64,000 nucleotides of DNA from Amycolatopsis sp. DSM 110486 (GTDB lineage Bacteria > Actinomycetota > Actinomycetes > Mycobacteriales > Pseudonocardiaceae). The notes under the pieces are model-generated. The model was not told the origin of the DNA and ran no database searches. It worked only from the letters and a program-made list of their open reading frames with translations. The stretch spans positions 4,851,001 to 4,915,000 of the forward strand of contig NZ_CP080519.1 of NCBI RefSeq assembly GCF_019468465.1. The letters are read 5' to 3'. Positions 28,167-36,699 of this stretch are shown here, piece by piece (positions within the stretch are counted from its first letter, which is position 1; the number at the start of each line of letters is the position of its first letter). The position numbers and the translations under genes are program-made.

Positions 28167-29490
28167 GGTCGGCCTCCTGGGTGTGGGCTTCGGCCTGGTC
28201 GTGGACCTCGGCGGGCACGTCGGCGACGTCGTGCAGGCCGGTTTCGCGCCAGTCGTCGGGCAGCAGGTGGTCGAGCACGTCGTCGACGGTGACGGCGCCC
28301 AGCAGGTGCTCCTCGGGGTCGACCACGGGGCCGCACGCGAGGTTGTACGCCGCGAAGTAGCGCGTGACCTCGGCCAATGAGGCCTCGGGCCGCAGCGCCG
28401 TGAGGTCGGTGTCCACGGCGCTCGCCACGAGCTCCGCGGGCGGCTCGCGCAGCAGGCGCTGGAAGTGCACCACGCCCACGAACCGGCCGGTCGGCGTCGC
28501 CGTCGGCGGGCGGCACACGAACACCATGCTGGCCAGCGCGGCGGGCAGGTCGGCGTTGCGGATGTGCGCGAGCGCCTCGGCCACGGTCGCGTCGGGCGTG
28601 AGCACCACCGGTTCCGGGGTCATCAGGCCGCCCGCGGTGTCGGACGAGTACGCCAGCAGCCGCTTGACCGGCGCCGACTCCTCGGGCTCCATGAGCGCCA
28701 GCAGCCGGCGCTGGTCGGCGGGCGCCAGCTCGGCCAGCAGGTCGGCGGCGTCGTCCGGGCTCATCGCCTCGAGGATGTCGGCCGCGCGCTCCTCCGAGAG
28801 GTAGGCCAGCAGCTCCTTCTGGTCGTCGTCGGGCAGCTCTTCGAGCACGTCGGCGAGGCGTTCGTCGTCCATCGCGTCGGCGACTTCGTGCCGGCGCTTC
28901 AGCGGCAGGTCACGCACGGTGGCCGCGATGTCGACGGCCCGCATCGTGTCGAACAGCATCAGCAGCTGCCCGGCGCCTTGGGGTTCCTGTGCGGTCAGGT
29001 CGGTGAGGCCGAGCCCGGCGACCTCGTTCCACGGCAGCACGTGCATGGCCGTGCGGCGGCGGGCGATCCCGAGCCGGGTCTGGCGTTCGCGGATGGCGAG
29101 CTTCGCGAGCACCCAGTCGCGGGTGCGGGTGGGTTCCATGGCGGCGTCGACCACCGTCACGCGCGTCTCCGTGCCGGCGAGTGACGCGTGCGCGTCGAGC
29201 AGCTGCCCGCAGACGAGGACCTCGTTGGGGCGCTGGGTGAAGTGCCGCATGTTCACCGAACCGGTGGCCAGCGTCACAGCCGTCGGCTCGATCGTGGTGA
29301 CGCGCAGCATCGGCACGAAAACGCGCCGTCGCGTCGCGAGCTCGACCACGAGGCCGAGGATGCGGGGCGGCTGCTGGTCGAGTCGCAGGCCCGCGACGAC
29401 GTCGCGGACCTTGCCGATCGACTCGCCGTCGGGCCCGAACACCGGCAGACCCGCCAGCCGAGCCACAAAAACCCTGTTCACGGCAGCCAT
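28159..29490 (-). CDS. MgtE N-domain plus CBS protein without channel domain
   Basis: 443 residues. An N-terminal PRC-barrel-like region (GLPVFGPDGESIGKVRDVVAG, about 15-90), an MgtE intracellular superhelical domain (RLADVLEELPDDDQKELLAYL, ILEAMSPDDAADLLAEL) and two CBS modules (MTPEPVVLTPDATVAEAL, CGPVVDPEEHLLGAVTVDDVLDHLL). The five-helix MgtE pore that should follow is missing, and no membrane segment is seen. It has the Mg2+-sensing half of MgtE only. Corresponds to Rv1232c. Overlaps the DUF1003 gene. Confidence 0.88.
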   Translation of the reverse strand: MAAVNRVFVARLAGLPVFGPDGESIGKVRDVVAGLRLDQQPPRILGLVVELATRRRVFVPMLRVTTIEPTAVTLATGSVNMRHFTQRPNEVLVCGQLLDAHASLAGTETRVTVVDAAMEPTRTRDWVLAKLAIRERQTRLGIARRRTAMHVLPWNEVAGLGLTDLTAQEPQGAGQLLMLFDTMRAVDIAATVRDLPLKRRHEVADAMDDERLADVLEELPDDDQKELLAYLSEERAADILEAMSPDDAADLLAELAPADQRRLLALMEPEESAPVKRLLAYSSDTAGGLMTPEPVVLTPDATVAEALAHIRNADLPAALASMVFVCRPPTATPTGRFVGVVHFQRLLREPPAELVASAVDTDLTALRPEASLAEVTRYFAAYNLACGPVVDPEEHLLGAVTVDDVLDHLLPDDWRETGLHDVADVPAEVHDQAEAHTQEADRA

Positions 29491-29562
29491 GGGCCAGACA
29501 CTATCCGCAAGGCGGTCCCTGCGCCCGCGTCGCGCAACCGTGTCTTGCCAGCGTCCTCTCAG

Positions 29563-30483
29563 CTAGGACTTGCAGGCCCAGGCGCTCAAAGTGGGAAGAA
29601 CCGCGTAGAAGGGCTGCTCGTCGCCGAGATCGGTGACGTCGCGCAGATCCGACTCGAACCAGAGCCGGTTCTGCACCGCGCGCACGAGCGTCCACGCGCG
29701 GGCGCGGTCGGGGTCGAGTCCGGTGGCTCGCAGTTTGTCGTCCACTGTGGCTTCGCCGAACCGGTTCCACAGCAAGGAGAACACGCCGTACTCGAGGTCG
29801 CCGGCGATCGGTTTGGGGTCGATCACGAGCCATGGTTCGCGCCGGGCGGCCAGCACGTTCTCGTAGTGCAGGTCCTCGTTCACGAGCAGCGCGCCCGCGG
29901 CGGGGCCGAGGTCGCGGCACACCTCGAGGGCCGCGTCGAGCTCACGGCGGGGGAACGGGCCGCCGAGGTCGTGCCAGCTCTTCGGCAGCACCTCCAGGAG
30001 ACGTTCGGTTTCGCTGCTCAACGTCCGCGACAACGCGGGTGGCGCCGGCACGGCCAGCCGGCGGGCGAGCTCGCTCATGATTTCCGCGGCTTCGAGCACC
30101 GGCTCGGTCTGGAGCGTCCGCGTGTGGTCGAGGCGTTCCAGCAGTTGCACACCTTCGTCCGGCGCGGACTCCAGCACCAGCACGGCACCCCGACCGGCCC
30201 ATGTGGACAGTGCGAGCGGCTCGTCGCGGGATTCCTCGTGCGGCCAGCCGAGTTTGAGCACGGCGGGCGTGCCGTCGGCCCGGCGCGCGGGCTGCACGAC
30301 GCCGACGAACCCGTGCATCGCCTCGCCTTCGAACTCCAGGCCCCATTCGCGGGCGAAGCGGTCGGCGAGGTCGGGCAACGACGTCAGCCACGGCAGGCAT
30401 TCCGGTCCGAGGACCCGGGGTGCGCGAGCGGCGAACGACGGCGGGATCACGAGTCGGGGCACATCCTTAATCGTGCCGGTCAC
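29563..30483 (-). CDS. Aminoglycoside/hydroxyurea phosphotransferase-family kinase (APH(6)-like)
   Basis: 306 residues. Kinase-like fold with AVLKLGWPHEESRDE in the N lobe, and LVNEDLHYENVL and PWLVIDPKPIAGDLEYGVF in the C lobe. The last motif is typical of the streptomycin 6-kinase/hydroxyurea resistance family. The Brenner motif HGDLHxxN is NEDLHYEN here: the catalytic Asp stays but His and Gly are changed. It may phosphorylate a sugar or amino alcohol; resistance cannot be inferred. Diverges from the SPFH gene. Confidence 0.82.
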   Translation of the reverse strand: MTGTIKDVPRLVIPPSFAARAPRVLGPECLPWLTSLPDLADRFAREWGLEFEGEAMHGFVGVVQPARRADGTPAVLKLGWPHEESRDEPLALSTWAGRGAVLVLESAPDEGVQLLERLDHTRTLQTEPVLEAAEIMSELARRLAVPAPPALSRTLSSETERLLEVLPKSWHDLGGPFPRRELDAALEVCRDLGPAAGALLVNEDLHYENVLAARREPWLVIDPKPIAGDLEYGVFSLLWNRFGEATVDDKLRATGLDPDRARAWTLVRAVQNRLWFESDLRDVTDLGDEQPFYAVLPTLSAWACKS

Positions 30484-30557
30484 GTCGAGTCATTTCTTTG
30501 GGCCGATTCCGCGCGTACAGTGAAAATCCAGGGGTTCTGCGATCCCGGGGAGCTGCC

Positions 30558-31433
30558 ATGATCGTTGAAATTCTCAGCGCTGTGGTCGTCGTGGGCGGAG
30601 TCTGGCTCGCCTCCGGTGTGCGCGTGGTGAAGCAGTTCGAACGTGGCCTGGTGTTCCGCTTCGGACGGGTGCGCCCGGAGGTGCGCGGGCCGGGCTTGAC
30701 GCTGCTGGTACCGGCTGCGGACCGCATGCACAAGGTGAACATGCAGATCGTCACCATGCCGGTGCCGGGCCAGGACGGCATCACGCGCGACAACGTGACG
30801 GTCCGGGTCGACGCCGTCGTGTACTTCAACGTGGTCGACCCGGTGCTGGCCGCGGTCAACGTGCAGGACTACCGCGCGGCCGTCGGCCAGGTGGCCCAGA
30901 CGTCGCTGCGGTCCATCATCGGCAAGAGCGACCTCGACGACCTGCTGTCGAACCGGGAACGGCTCAACCAGGGCCTCGAGATCATGATCGACAGCCCCGC
31001 GATCGACTGGGGCATCCACATCGACCGCGTCGAGATCAAGGATGTGGCCCTGCCGGAGTCGATGAAGCGCTCGATGTCCCGCCAGGCCGAGGCGGAACGC
31101 GAGCGCCGCGCCCGCGTGATCTCGGCCGACGGTGAGCTGCAGGCGTCGGAGAAGCTCGCGCAGGCCGCGGCGGCGATGAGCGACCACCCGGGTGCGTTGC
31201 AGCTGCGCCTGCTCGAGACGGTGGTGCAGGTTTCGGCGGAGAAGAACTCGACGCTCGTGCTGCCGTTCCCCGTGGAGCTGCTGCGGTTCCTTGACGCGAA
31301 CACGCCGAACGCCAGGAAATCGGCGCCCGAGGAGGCGGATTCGCCGGAGCCTGCCGCGCTCGACAAGTCCGAGACCAACGGGTTCGTGGGCCCGCCACAG
31401 CCGCGCCACGAAGGCGACGCGCTGACCGAGTGA
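30558..31433 (+). CDS. SPFH/band 7 (stomatin-like) membrane protein
   Basis: 291 residues. N-terminal membrane segment (about 3-22), then the band 7 core: VKQFERGLVFRFGRV, TRDNVTVRVDAVVYFNV, VAQTSLRSIIGKSDLDDLLS and IDRVEIKDVALPESMKRSM, then a coiled coil (RQAEAERERRARVISADGE) and an acidic tail. It should form large ring oligomers organising membrane domains. Bacterial stomatins usually pair with an NfeD gene; none is adjacent. SD GGGGAG precedes the ATG. Confidence 0.9.
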   Translation: MIVEILSAVVVVGGVWLASGVRVVKQFERGLVFRFGRVRPEVRGPGLTLLVPAADRMHKVNMQIVTMPVPGQDGITRDNVTVRVDAVVYFNVVDPVLAAVNVQDYRAAVGQVAQTSLRSIIGKSDLDDLLSNRERLNQGLEIMIDSPAIDWGIHIDRVEIKDVALPESMKRSMSRQAEAERERRARVISADGELQASEKLAQAAAAMSDHPGALQLRLLETVVQVSAEKNSTLVLPFPVELLRFLDANTPNARKSAPEEADSPEPAALDKSETNGFVGPPQPRHEGDALTE

Positions 31434-31467
31434 CGCGCGAGGCCCGCCTTGGTCGACGGGCCGCGCG
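31434..31467. terminator. Hairpin between convergent SPFH and DUF4190 genes
   Basis: cgcgcgaggcccg pairs with cgggccgcgcg (one bulged base) directly after the SPFH stop codon and before the opposing gene's stop. No T-run. Confidence 0.5.
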
Positions 31468-31481
31468 AGTGTGCTTTCCGG

Positions 31482-32300
31482 TCAGTTGTCCAGGTACCCG
31501 TTGGTTCCGAGGATCACGATGGTGACGAAGAAGCCCACGTACAGCGCCACGATCACGTAGCCGATCACCACAGCCGACAGCGCCATGCCGCGTCCGCCGG
31601 CCTCGCCGCGGTTGGCCTTGGCGAGCGCGATGTGGCCCATGACGATGCCGGGGATCGCGATCAAGCACGTGATCAGGCCCAGCAGTGAGCACACGAGCGC
31701 GCCGATGGCGAGGCCGTTGGACTGCTGCTGGCCGTACGGCGAGTACGGCTGACCGTAGGGCTGAGGCGGGCCGTACGGCGAGTACGGCGCGGCGGCCGGC
31801 ATACCGGGAGCACCGGGAGCAGCGGGAACACCGGGAGCAGCGGGAGCGCCCGGGTACGAGGCGGTCGGGCCCGGGTACGGCTGGCCGGGGTAGGCCGGAG
31901 CCGCGTACGCACCGGCCGGCTGCACGCCGGGATACGCGGCGGGTTCGGGCTGGCCGGGCACCGCGAAGCCGCCGGAGGGCTGGCTGCCGGGCGCGGCGTA
32001 GGGAGACGGCTGCTCGCCGGCCGTGCTCCCCGGCGCGGCGTACGGCGACGGCGTTTCGGTTGAGCCCGGCGCGGCGAACGAGGACCCGGTGCTGTCCGGC
32101 GCCGCGAAGGTCGTCGGCTGGTCGCTCGCCGAGCTGACGCTGTCGGGCGAGCTGAACGCCGTCGCGTCGCCCGACGGCGGGTCGTACGGGGCCGGGTCCG
32201 CGGTGGCCGGTGGGTCGTACGAGCCGGGGTCGGCGGTCGCCGGCGGCTCGTACGCCGTGGTCTCGTTCGGCCGGTCCTGCGGCTCGGACGGGTTGGTCAT
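31482..32300 (-). CDS. DUF4190 membrane protein with long Pro-rich N-terminus
   Basis: 272 residues. About 195 residues of low complexity (Pro, Ala, Tyr, Gly, Ser) with imperfect repeats of the PYAAPGS and YDPPATADP types, then a DUF4190 domain of two membrane helices (IGALVCSLLGLITCLIAIPGI and a second near the C-terminus) with VMGHIALAKA between. Such proteins are common in actinobacteria; function unknown. A shorter paralogue lies just upstream, so this is a tandem pair. Confidence 0.8.
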   Translation of the reverse strand: MTNPSEPQDRPNETTAYEPPATADPGSYDPPATADPAPYDPPSGDATAFSSPDSVSSASDQPTTFAAPDSTGSSFAAPGSTETPSPYAAPGSTAGEQPSPYAAPGSQPSGGFAVPGQPEPAAYPGVQPAGAYAAPAYPGQPYPGPTASYPGAPAAPGVPAAPGAPGMPAAAPYSPYGPPQPYGQPYSPYGQQQSNGLAIGALVCSLLGLITCLIAIPGIVMGHIALAKANRGEAGGRGMALSAVVIGYVIVALYVGFFVTIVILGTNGYLDN

Positions 32301-32343
32301 CGGGTTCCCCCTCGGTTCTGGTGGTCGCCCACCGCGAGCCTTC

Positions 32344-32652
32344 TCAGCCGAAGGCGCCGTACTTGTCGAGCTCGTGCAGCACGAGCGGGATCATGATCCC
32401 CCACACGGCCAGCGCCAGGTAACCGATCACGAAGCCGGCGATCGCCAGCGCGCCGCCGGTCGCCCGCCCGTGGCGCGAGCGGTAGTAGGCGATGTGCCCC
32501 ATCACGATCCCGGCGATCGCGGCGGGCGCGCACACGATGAAGCCCGCGATCGAGCACACCAGCGACCCGATCGCCAGACCCGCGCCGGGCGGCGGGCCCT
32601 GCGGCGGGTAGGGCTGGTGCTCGAACGACGGGTGTTCGTAGCTCTCGTTCAT
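32344..32652 (-). CDS. Short DUF4190 membrane protein
   Basis: About 102 residues. A short HQPYPPQGPPPG N-terminus followed by the two-helix DUF4190 domain (GLAIGSLVCSIAGFIVC, IAGIVMGHIAYYRSR, ALAIAGFVIGYLALAVWG). ATG 32652 has AAGGAG upstream. It is paralogous to the next gene, 43 bases downstream on the same strand, which has a much longer low-complexity N-terminus. Confidence 0.82.
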   Translation of the reverse strand: MNESYEHPSFEHQPYPPQGPPPGAGLAIGSLVCSIAGFIVCAPAAIAGIVMGHIAYYRSRHGRATGGALAIAGFVIGYLALAVWGIMIPLVLHELDKYGAFG

Positions 32653-32691
32653 CACGCTCCTTCCCGGCCACAGGTTGCCCGGAACCGCACT

Positions 32692-32783
32692 TTACTAATT
32701 CGGCCAAAAGTAGGCCGACCCCCGCGCGGCACGTAACTTGTTGCCGCGAAGCCATTCGGCCGTGACTGTGGCCGGATTAGTAA
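32692..32783. promoter_or_regulatory. Widely spaced inverted repeat in a divergent promoter region
   Basis: ttactaattcggcc (32692-32705) and ggccggattagtaa (32770-32783) are reverse complements at 13 of 14 positions, 64 bases apart. They lie between the divergent DUF4190 and acyl-CoA dehydrogenase genes. Two matching half-sites, one towards each gene, would suit one regulator controlling both directions, or a DNA loop. Confidence 0.4.
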
Positions 32784-32891
32784 CGATCGACACAGTACCG
32801 GGGCAAACGCGGTCACGGCGTGAGCACCCTCATAGGCGCGTACCCGCCCGGCCGTCCATACTCCGCGGTAACCCCGCGGAAGGAGCCCGTG

Positions 32892-34088
32892 ATGGCCCGC
32901 CTCGCCCAGACCGCCGGCCTGACCGACGTGCAGTCCGAGATCCTCGCGACCGTGCGTTCGTTCGTGGACAAGGAGGTCATCCCGCACGCGCAGGAGCTGG
33001 AGCACGCGGACGCCTACCCGGCGGAGATCGTCGAGGGCATGAAGGCGCTGGGCCTGTTCGGCCTCACCATCCCCGAGGAGTACGGCGGCCTCGGCGAGTC
33101 GCTGCTCACCTACGCGCTCGTGGTGGAGGAGATCGCGCGCGGCTGGATGAGCATCTCGGGCGTCATCAACACGCACTTCATCGTCGCGCACATGATTTCC
33201 CGCCACGGCACCGAAGCGCAGAAGCAGCACTACCTGCCGAGGATGGCCACGGGTGAGGTGCGCGGCGCGTTCTCGATGTCGGAGCCGGACCTGGGTTCCG
33301 ACGTCGCCGCGATCAAGACCCGGGCCCGTCGCGACGGCGACGACTACGTGATCGACGGCGCGAAGATGTGGCTCACCAACGGCGGCACTTCGAACCTGAT
33401 CGCGCTGCTGGCAAAAACCGACGAAGGCGCGCCGAAGGCCCACCACAACCTGACGACGTTCCTCGTCGAGAAGCCCGAGGGCTACGGCGAGGTGCTGCCG
33501 GGCCTCACCATCCCGGGGAAGATCGAGAAGATGGGTTACAAGGGCGTCGACACCACGGAGGCGGTGTTCGACGGCTTCCGCGTCGGCGCCGACCAGGTGC
33601 TCGGCGGCGCGCCCGGCGAGGGCTTCGCGTACATGATGGACGGTGTCGAGGTCGGCCGCGTGAACGTGGCGGCGCGGGCGTGCGGCATCGCGATCCGCGC
33701 GTTCGAGCTGGCGGTGGAGTACGCGCAGCAGCGCAAGACGTTCGGCAAGCCGATCGCCGAGCACCAGGCCATCGCGTTCAAGCTCGCGGAGATGGCGACG
33801 AAGGTCGAGGCCGCGCACCTGATGATGGTGAACGCCGCGCGGCTCAAGGATTCCGGCGCCCGCAACGACGTCGGGGCCGGCATGGCGAAGCTGCTCGCGT
33901 CGGAGTACTGCGCCGAGGTCACGCAGGACGCGTTCCGCATCCACGGCGGCTACGGCTACTCCAAGGAGTACGAGATCGAGCGGCTCATGCGCGAGGCGCC
34001 GTTCCTGCTGATCGGCGAAGGCACCAGCGAGATCCAGAAGACCATCATCAGCCGCGGTCTGCTGCGCGAGTACAAGTCGAAATCCTGA
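32892..34088 (+). CDS. Acyl-CoA dehydrogenase
   Basis: 398 residues, full length. FAD- and substrate-binding motifs AFSMSEPDLGSDVAAIKT and MWLTNGGTSN, the VEVGRVNVAARACG helix, RKTFGKPIAEHQAIAFKLAEM, and the C-terminal DAFRIHGGYGYSKEYEIERLMREA. The catalytic base Glu lies in the last stretch (LLIGEGTSEIQ), as in short-chain/isovaleryl-type enzymes. It oxidises acyl-CoA to enoyl-CoA with electron transfer to ETF. ATG 32892 follows AAGGAG. The exact chain length is unknown. Confidence 0.92.
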   Translation: MARLAQTAGLTDVQSEILATVRSFVDKEVIPHAQELEHADAYPAEIVEGMKALGLFGLTIPEEYGGLGESLLTYALVVEEIARGWMSISGVINTHFIVAHMISRHGTEAQKQHYLPRMATGEVRGAFSMSEPDLGSDVAAIKTRARRDGDDYVIDGAKMWLTNGGTSNLIALLAKTDEGAPKAHHNLTTFLVEKPEGYGEVLPGLTIPGKIEKMGYKGVDTTEAVFDGFRVGADQVLGGAPGEGFAYMMDGVEVGRVNVAARACGIAIRAFELAVEYAQQRKTFGKPIAEHQAIAFKLAEMATKVEAAHLMMVNAARLKDSGARNDVGAGMAKLLASEYCAEVTQDAFRIHGGYGYSKEYEIERLMREAPFLLIGEGTSEIQKTIISRGLLREYKSKS

Positions 34089-34147
34089 GCGGCTCCGAGT
34101 ACCCGAGTTCACACCGAAGTGCGCGAAACCACTCGTACCCTGGACCA

Positions 34148-35083
34148 GTGAGCGAGCTTTCGGACACCGAGCTGACGCGCGCCGCGCAGTCCGGTGAAGT
34201 GACGGCGCTCGGCGCGCTGCTCGCGCGGCACGAAGCCGGCATGCGCGGCGTCGCGATCGCGATCCTCGGCTACACCGCCGAGACTGACGACGCCGTGCAG
34301 GACGCGGCCGTGGTCGCGCTGCGCCGGATCGGCGATGTCCGCGACCCGGCCGCGGTCGGCGCGTGGCTGCGGACGGTGGTGCGCAACGCCTGCCGCGCGC
34401 GGCTTCGGTCCACACGCGACATTCCCGTCGCCGACGGCTGGGACCTCACCGCGTCCACGCTCGCCACTCCCGAGCAGCTGCTCGACGACCACGCGCTGCG
34501 CGACTGGGTCTCCCACGCCGTCGAACAGCTCTCGCCACCCGTGCGGCTCGTGATGCTGCTGCGGCACTTCTCGCTCGGCGTCACGTCGTACGAGCAGATC
34601 GCGCGGGCGCTCGGCATCCCCGTCGGCACCGTGCGCAGCCGGCTGAACCAGGGTCGCGCCAAGCTCGCCGAAGCCCTGCGCGCCACCGCGGCTTCGGCCC
34701 ACGACGACGCCGGCGCGCTCGTCGCGGGCAGCAAGCTCGACGCGCTGGACACCCTGGCCGCGGCCGAACGCGGCGAGTTCACCCGGGTGCTCGCCGACCG
34801 GTGGGCCGAGGACGTCGTGCTCACCGCGGGCGACGTCCGCGGTGTCGGCCACGACTTCCTGCTGCGCGGCATGGAGGGCGACCTCGCCGCCGGCGTGCGC
34901 CAGCGGCCGGTGCACATCGTCGCGAGCCGCGAGGTCGTGGTGTGGGAGATGGACCTGCTCAATCCACCCGACAACCCGACGCACTGCCCGCCCGGCGTCG
35001 CCTGGCTGATGAGGCTGGACGGCGGCCGCGTCGCAGATCTGCGGCTCCACCACGCGCCTATGGCCGCCGTCACAGCGAACTGA
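34148..35083 (+). CDS. ECF sigma factor with C-terminal SnoaL-like domain
   Basis: 311 residues. Sigma region 2 (TAETDDAVQDAAVVALRRIGDVRDP, WLRTVVRNACRARLR) and region 4 (LSPPVRLVMLLRHFSLGVTSYEQIARAL, GTVRSRLNQGRAKLAEAL), then about 120 residues resembling an NTF2/SnoaL-like domain. Such C-terminal domains replace an anti-sigma factor in ECF41/SigJ-like groups and set activity. GTG start 60 bases after the acyl-CoA dehydrogenase stop. No anti-sigma gene is adjacent. Confidence 0.83.
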   Translation: MSELSDTELTRAAQSGEVTALGALLARHEAGMRGVAIAILGYTAETDDAVQDAAVVALRRIGDVRDPAAVGAWLRTVVRNACRARLRSTRDIPVADGWDLTASTLATPEQLLDDHALRDWVSHAVEQLSPPVRLVMLLRHFSLGVTSYEQIARALGIPVGTVRSRLNQGRAKLAEALRATAASAHDDAGALVAGSKLDALDTLAAAERGEFTRVLADRWAEDVVLTAGDVRGVGHDFLLRGMEGDLAAGVRQRPVHIVASREVVVWEMDLLNPPDNPTHCPPGVAWLMRLDGGRVADLRLHHAPMAAVTAN

Positions 35084-35149
35084 TCGAACCAACGGTCGTC
35101 GCTGCGCATCGTGCGGGTGTCCAGACACCCGTACGAGACGGAGCACCCC

Positions 35150-36034
35150 GTGACCGAACACCTCGCCCCTGGCACCCACACCGTCGAGCTCGACGGCCTC
35201 GTGCAGCGCTACCACGTCCACGGCTCCGGCCCGGTGTGCGTCGCGCACTCCGGCGGCCCCGGCATCGACTGGGAGTACCTGCGGATGCCGCTCGTGGAAG
35301 AGCAGTTCACCGTCGTCTACCCGGAGCCCATCGGCACCGGCGGTTCGAGCCGGCTGGCCACGCACCCCGACGGCTACACGCGCGACCGCTACGTCCGCGC
35401 GGTCCTCGCCCTGCTCGACCACCTCGGGCTCGCGAAGACCCTCTTCCTCGGCCACTCCCACGGCGGGTTCGTGGCCCAGCGCCTCGCGCTGACGCACCCC
35501 GAGCGCGTCTCCGGGATCGTGCTCTACGACAGCGCGCCCGTCGTCGGGGCGGAGCACGGCGAGGAGCTGATGCGACAGCTGGAGGAGTACGCGGCCCGCT
35601 CCGAAGGAGACTCCGGTCTGCCCGACGTGCTCGCCGCGTTCCAGTCGCTCGGCTCGCTGTCGTCCGACGAAGACGTGACCAAGGCCGTGCGCGGCATCCT
35701 GCCCGCGTACTTCGCCGACTTCCGCGGCCGCTTCGCGGAGTTCGGCGCGCTGCAGGGCCAGGTGAGTGGCGTGTACATCTCCGGCCGCGACGCCGACGGC
35801 ACCCCCGAGCTGTTCGACGACCGCCCGGTGCTGAACACGATCGGGGTGCCGGCGCTCGTGGTCGTCGGCCGCTACGACGTGATCTGCGGGGTGCGCTGGG
35901 GCCGCGAGCTGCACGACGGGATCCCGGGCTCGCGGCTCGTGGTCCTGGAGCACAGCGGGCACTTCGGCCACCTGGAGGAGCCCGGGCTGTTCGCCGACGC
36001 GGTGGTCGGTTTCGCCAAGGGCCTGGACCACTGA
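35150..36034 (+). CDS. Alpha/beta hydrolase (proline iminopeptidase-like)
   Basis: 294 residues. Nucleophile elbow GHSHGGFVAQRLAL (Ser near 103), oxyanion HSGGPGIDWEYLR typical of the S33/proline iminopeptidase group, acid after the ALVVVGRYDVICG strand, and a final His in EHSGHFGHLEEP. GTG 35150 has GGAG at good spacing; an upstream GTG at 35111 does not. ECF41-type sigma genes often sit beside a small enzyme gene that is their target, so this could be the sigma factor's regulon. Confidence 0.82.
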   Translation: MTEHLAPGTHTVELDGLVQRYHVHGSGPVCVAHSGGPGIDWEYLRMPLVEEQFTVVYPEPIGTGGSSRLATHPDGYTRDRYVRAVLALLDHLGLAKTLFLGHSHGGFVAQRLALTHPERVSGIVLYDSAPVVGAEHGEELMRQLEEYAARSEGDSGLPDVLAAFQSLGSLSSDEDVTKAVRGILPAYFADFRGRFAEFGALQGQVSGVYISGRDADGTPELFDDRPVLNTIGVPALVVVGRYDVICGVRWGRELHDGIPGSRLVVLEHSGHFGHLEEPGLFADAVVGFAKGLDH

Positions 36035-36097
36035 CGCACCCTGGGTGAACGGCATTCACCAGTACGCGGTTCGCACGGTTCGCCGGTTCTTGACAAG

Positions 36098-36652
36098 ATG
36101 GACCCCTCGGACCGGACGAGTACGCAGGTGATGATGGTGAGCAGTCCCTTTGGTGGTGGACGGCCGGCCGGGCCGCCGCGGCTTCCGACGCCGCCCACCG
36201 GCTGGCCGATCGGGTCGTACGGCACTTACCGGGAAGCCCAGCGCGCGGTGGACTTCCTGGCGGAGAGCGAGTTCGCGGTCACGGATGTGACGATCGTCGG
36301 GGTGGACCTGATGCTCGTGGAGCGCGTGATCGGCAGGCTCACGTGGGGCCGGGTCCTGGGCGCGGGCGCGATGTCGGGCGCGTGGTTCGGCTTGTTCGCC
36401 GGGCTGATGCTGGGCCTGTTCGTGAACCAGGGCTTCGCGTTGCAACTGCTCACCGGGCTCGTGCTCGGCGTCCTTTCGGGTCTGTTGTTCGCCGGCATCG
36501 GCTACCGCGCGTCCCGCGGGCGCCGTGACTTCTCGTCCGCGAGCCAATTGGTGGCCGGCCGTTACGACGTGCTGTGCCAGCCGCGTTCGGCCGAACAGGG
36601 GCGGGAACTGCTCTCGAAGCTGGCGTTGAAGCCGCCGCCCGCCACCGCCTGA
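36098..36652 (+). CDS. Rv1234-like membrane protein (general stress protein 17M-like domain)
   Basis: About 184 residues. SYGTYREAQRAVDFLAESEF and TDVTIVGVDLMLVERVIGRLTWGRV form the short cytosolic domain seen in general stress protein 17M-type proteins. Two membrane helices with small residues follow (GAMSGAWFGLFAGLMLGLF, LLTGLVLGVLSGLLFAGIG), then a short polar end. Starts at 36131, 36134 or 36137 are also possible. Position before lpqY matches Rv1234. Confidence 0.8.
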   Translation: MDPSDRTSTQVMMVSSPFGGGRPAGPPRLPTPPTGWPIGSYGTYREAQRAVDFLAESEFAVTDVTIVGVDLMLVERVIGRLTWGRVLGAGAMSGAWFGLFAGLMLGLFVNQGFALQLLTGLVLGVLSGLLFAGIGYRASRGRRDFSSASQLVAGRYDVLCQPRSAEQGRELLSKLALKPPPATA

Positions 36653-36666
36653 CACCCGTTTTCGCG

Positions 36667-36699
36667 CTGCCCGGCGCCGCATCCCGTGGTGCCGGGCAG
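36667..36699 (+). terminator. Hairpin after the Rv1234-like gene
   Basis: ctgcccggc pairs perfectly with gccgggcag around a 15-base loop, 15 bases after the stop codon. No T-run. Confidence 0.55.

Noticed and set aside
34109..36055. A 648-codon minus-strand open frame over the sigma factor and hydrolase
   Set aside because: Composition (His/Arg/Val/Gly-rich, no domains) is that of an antisense shadow; both plus-strand genes have recognisable families.
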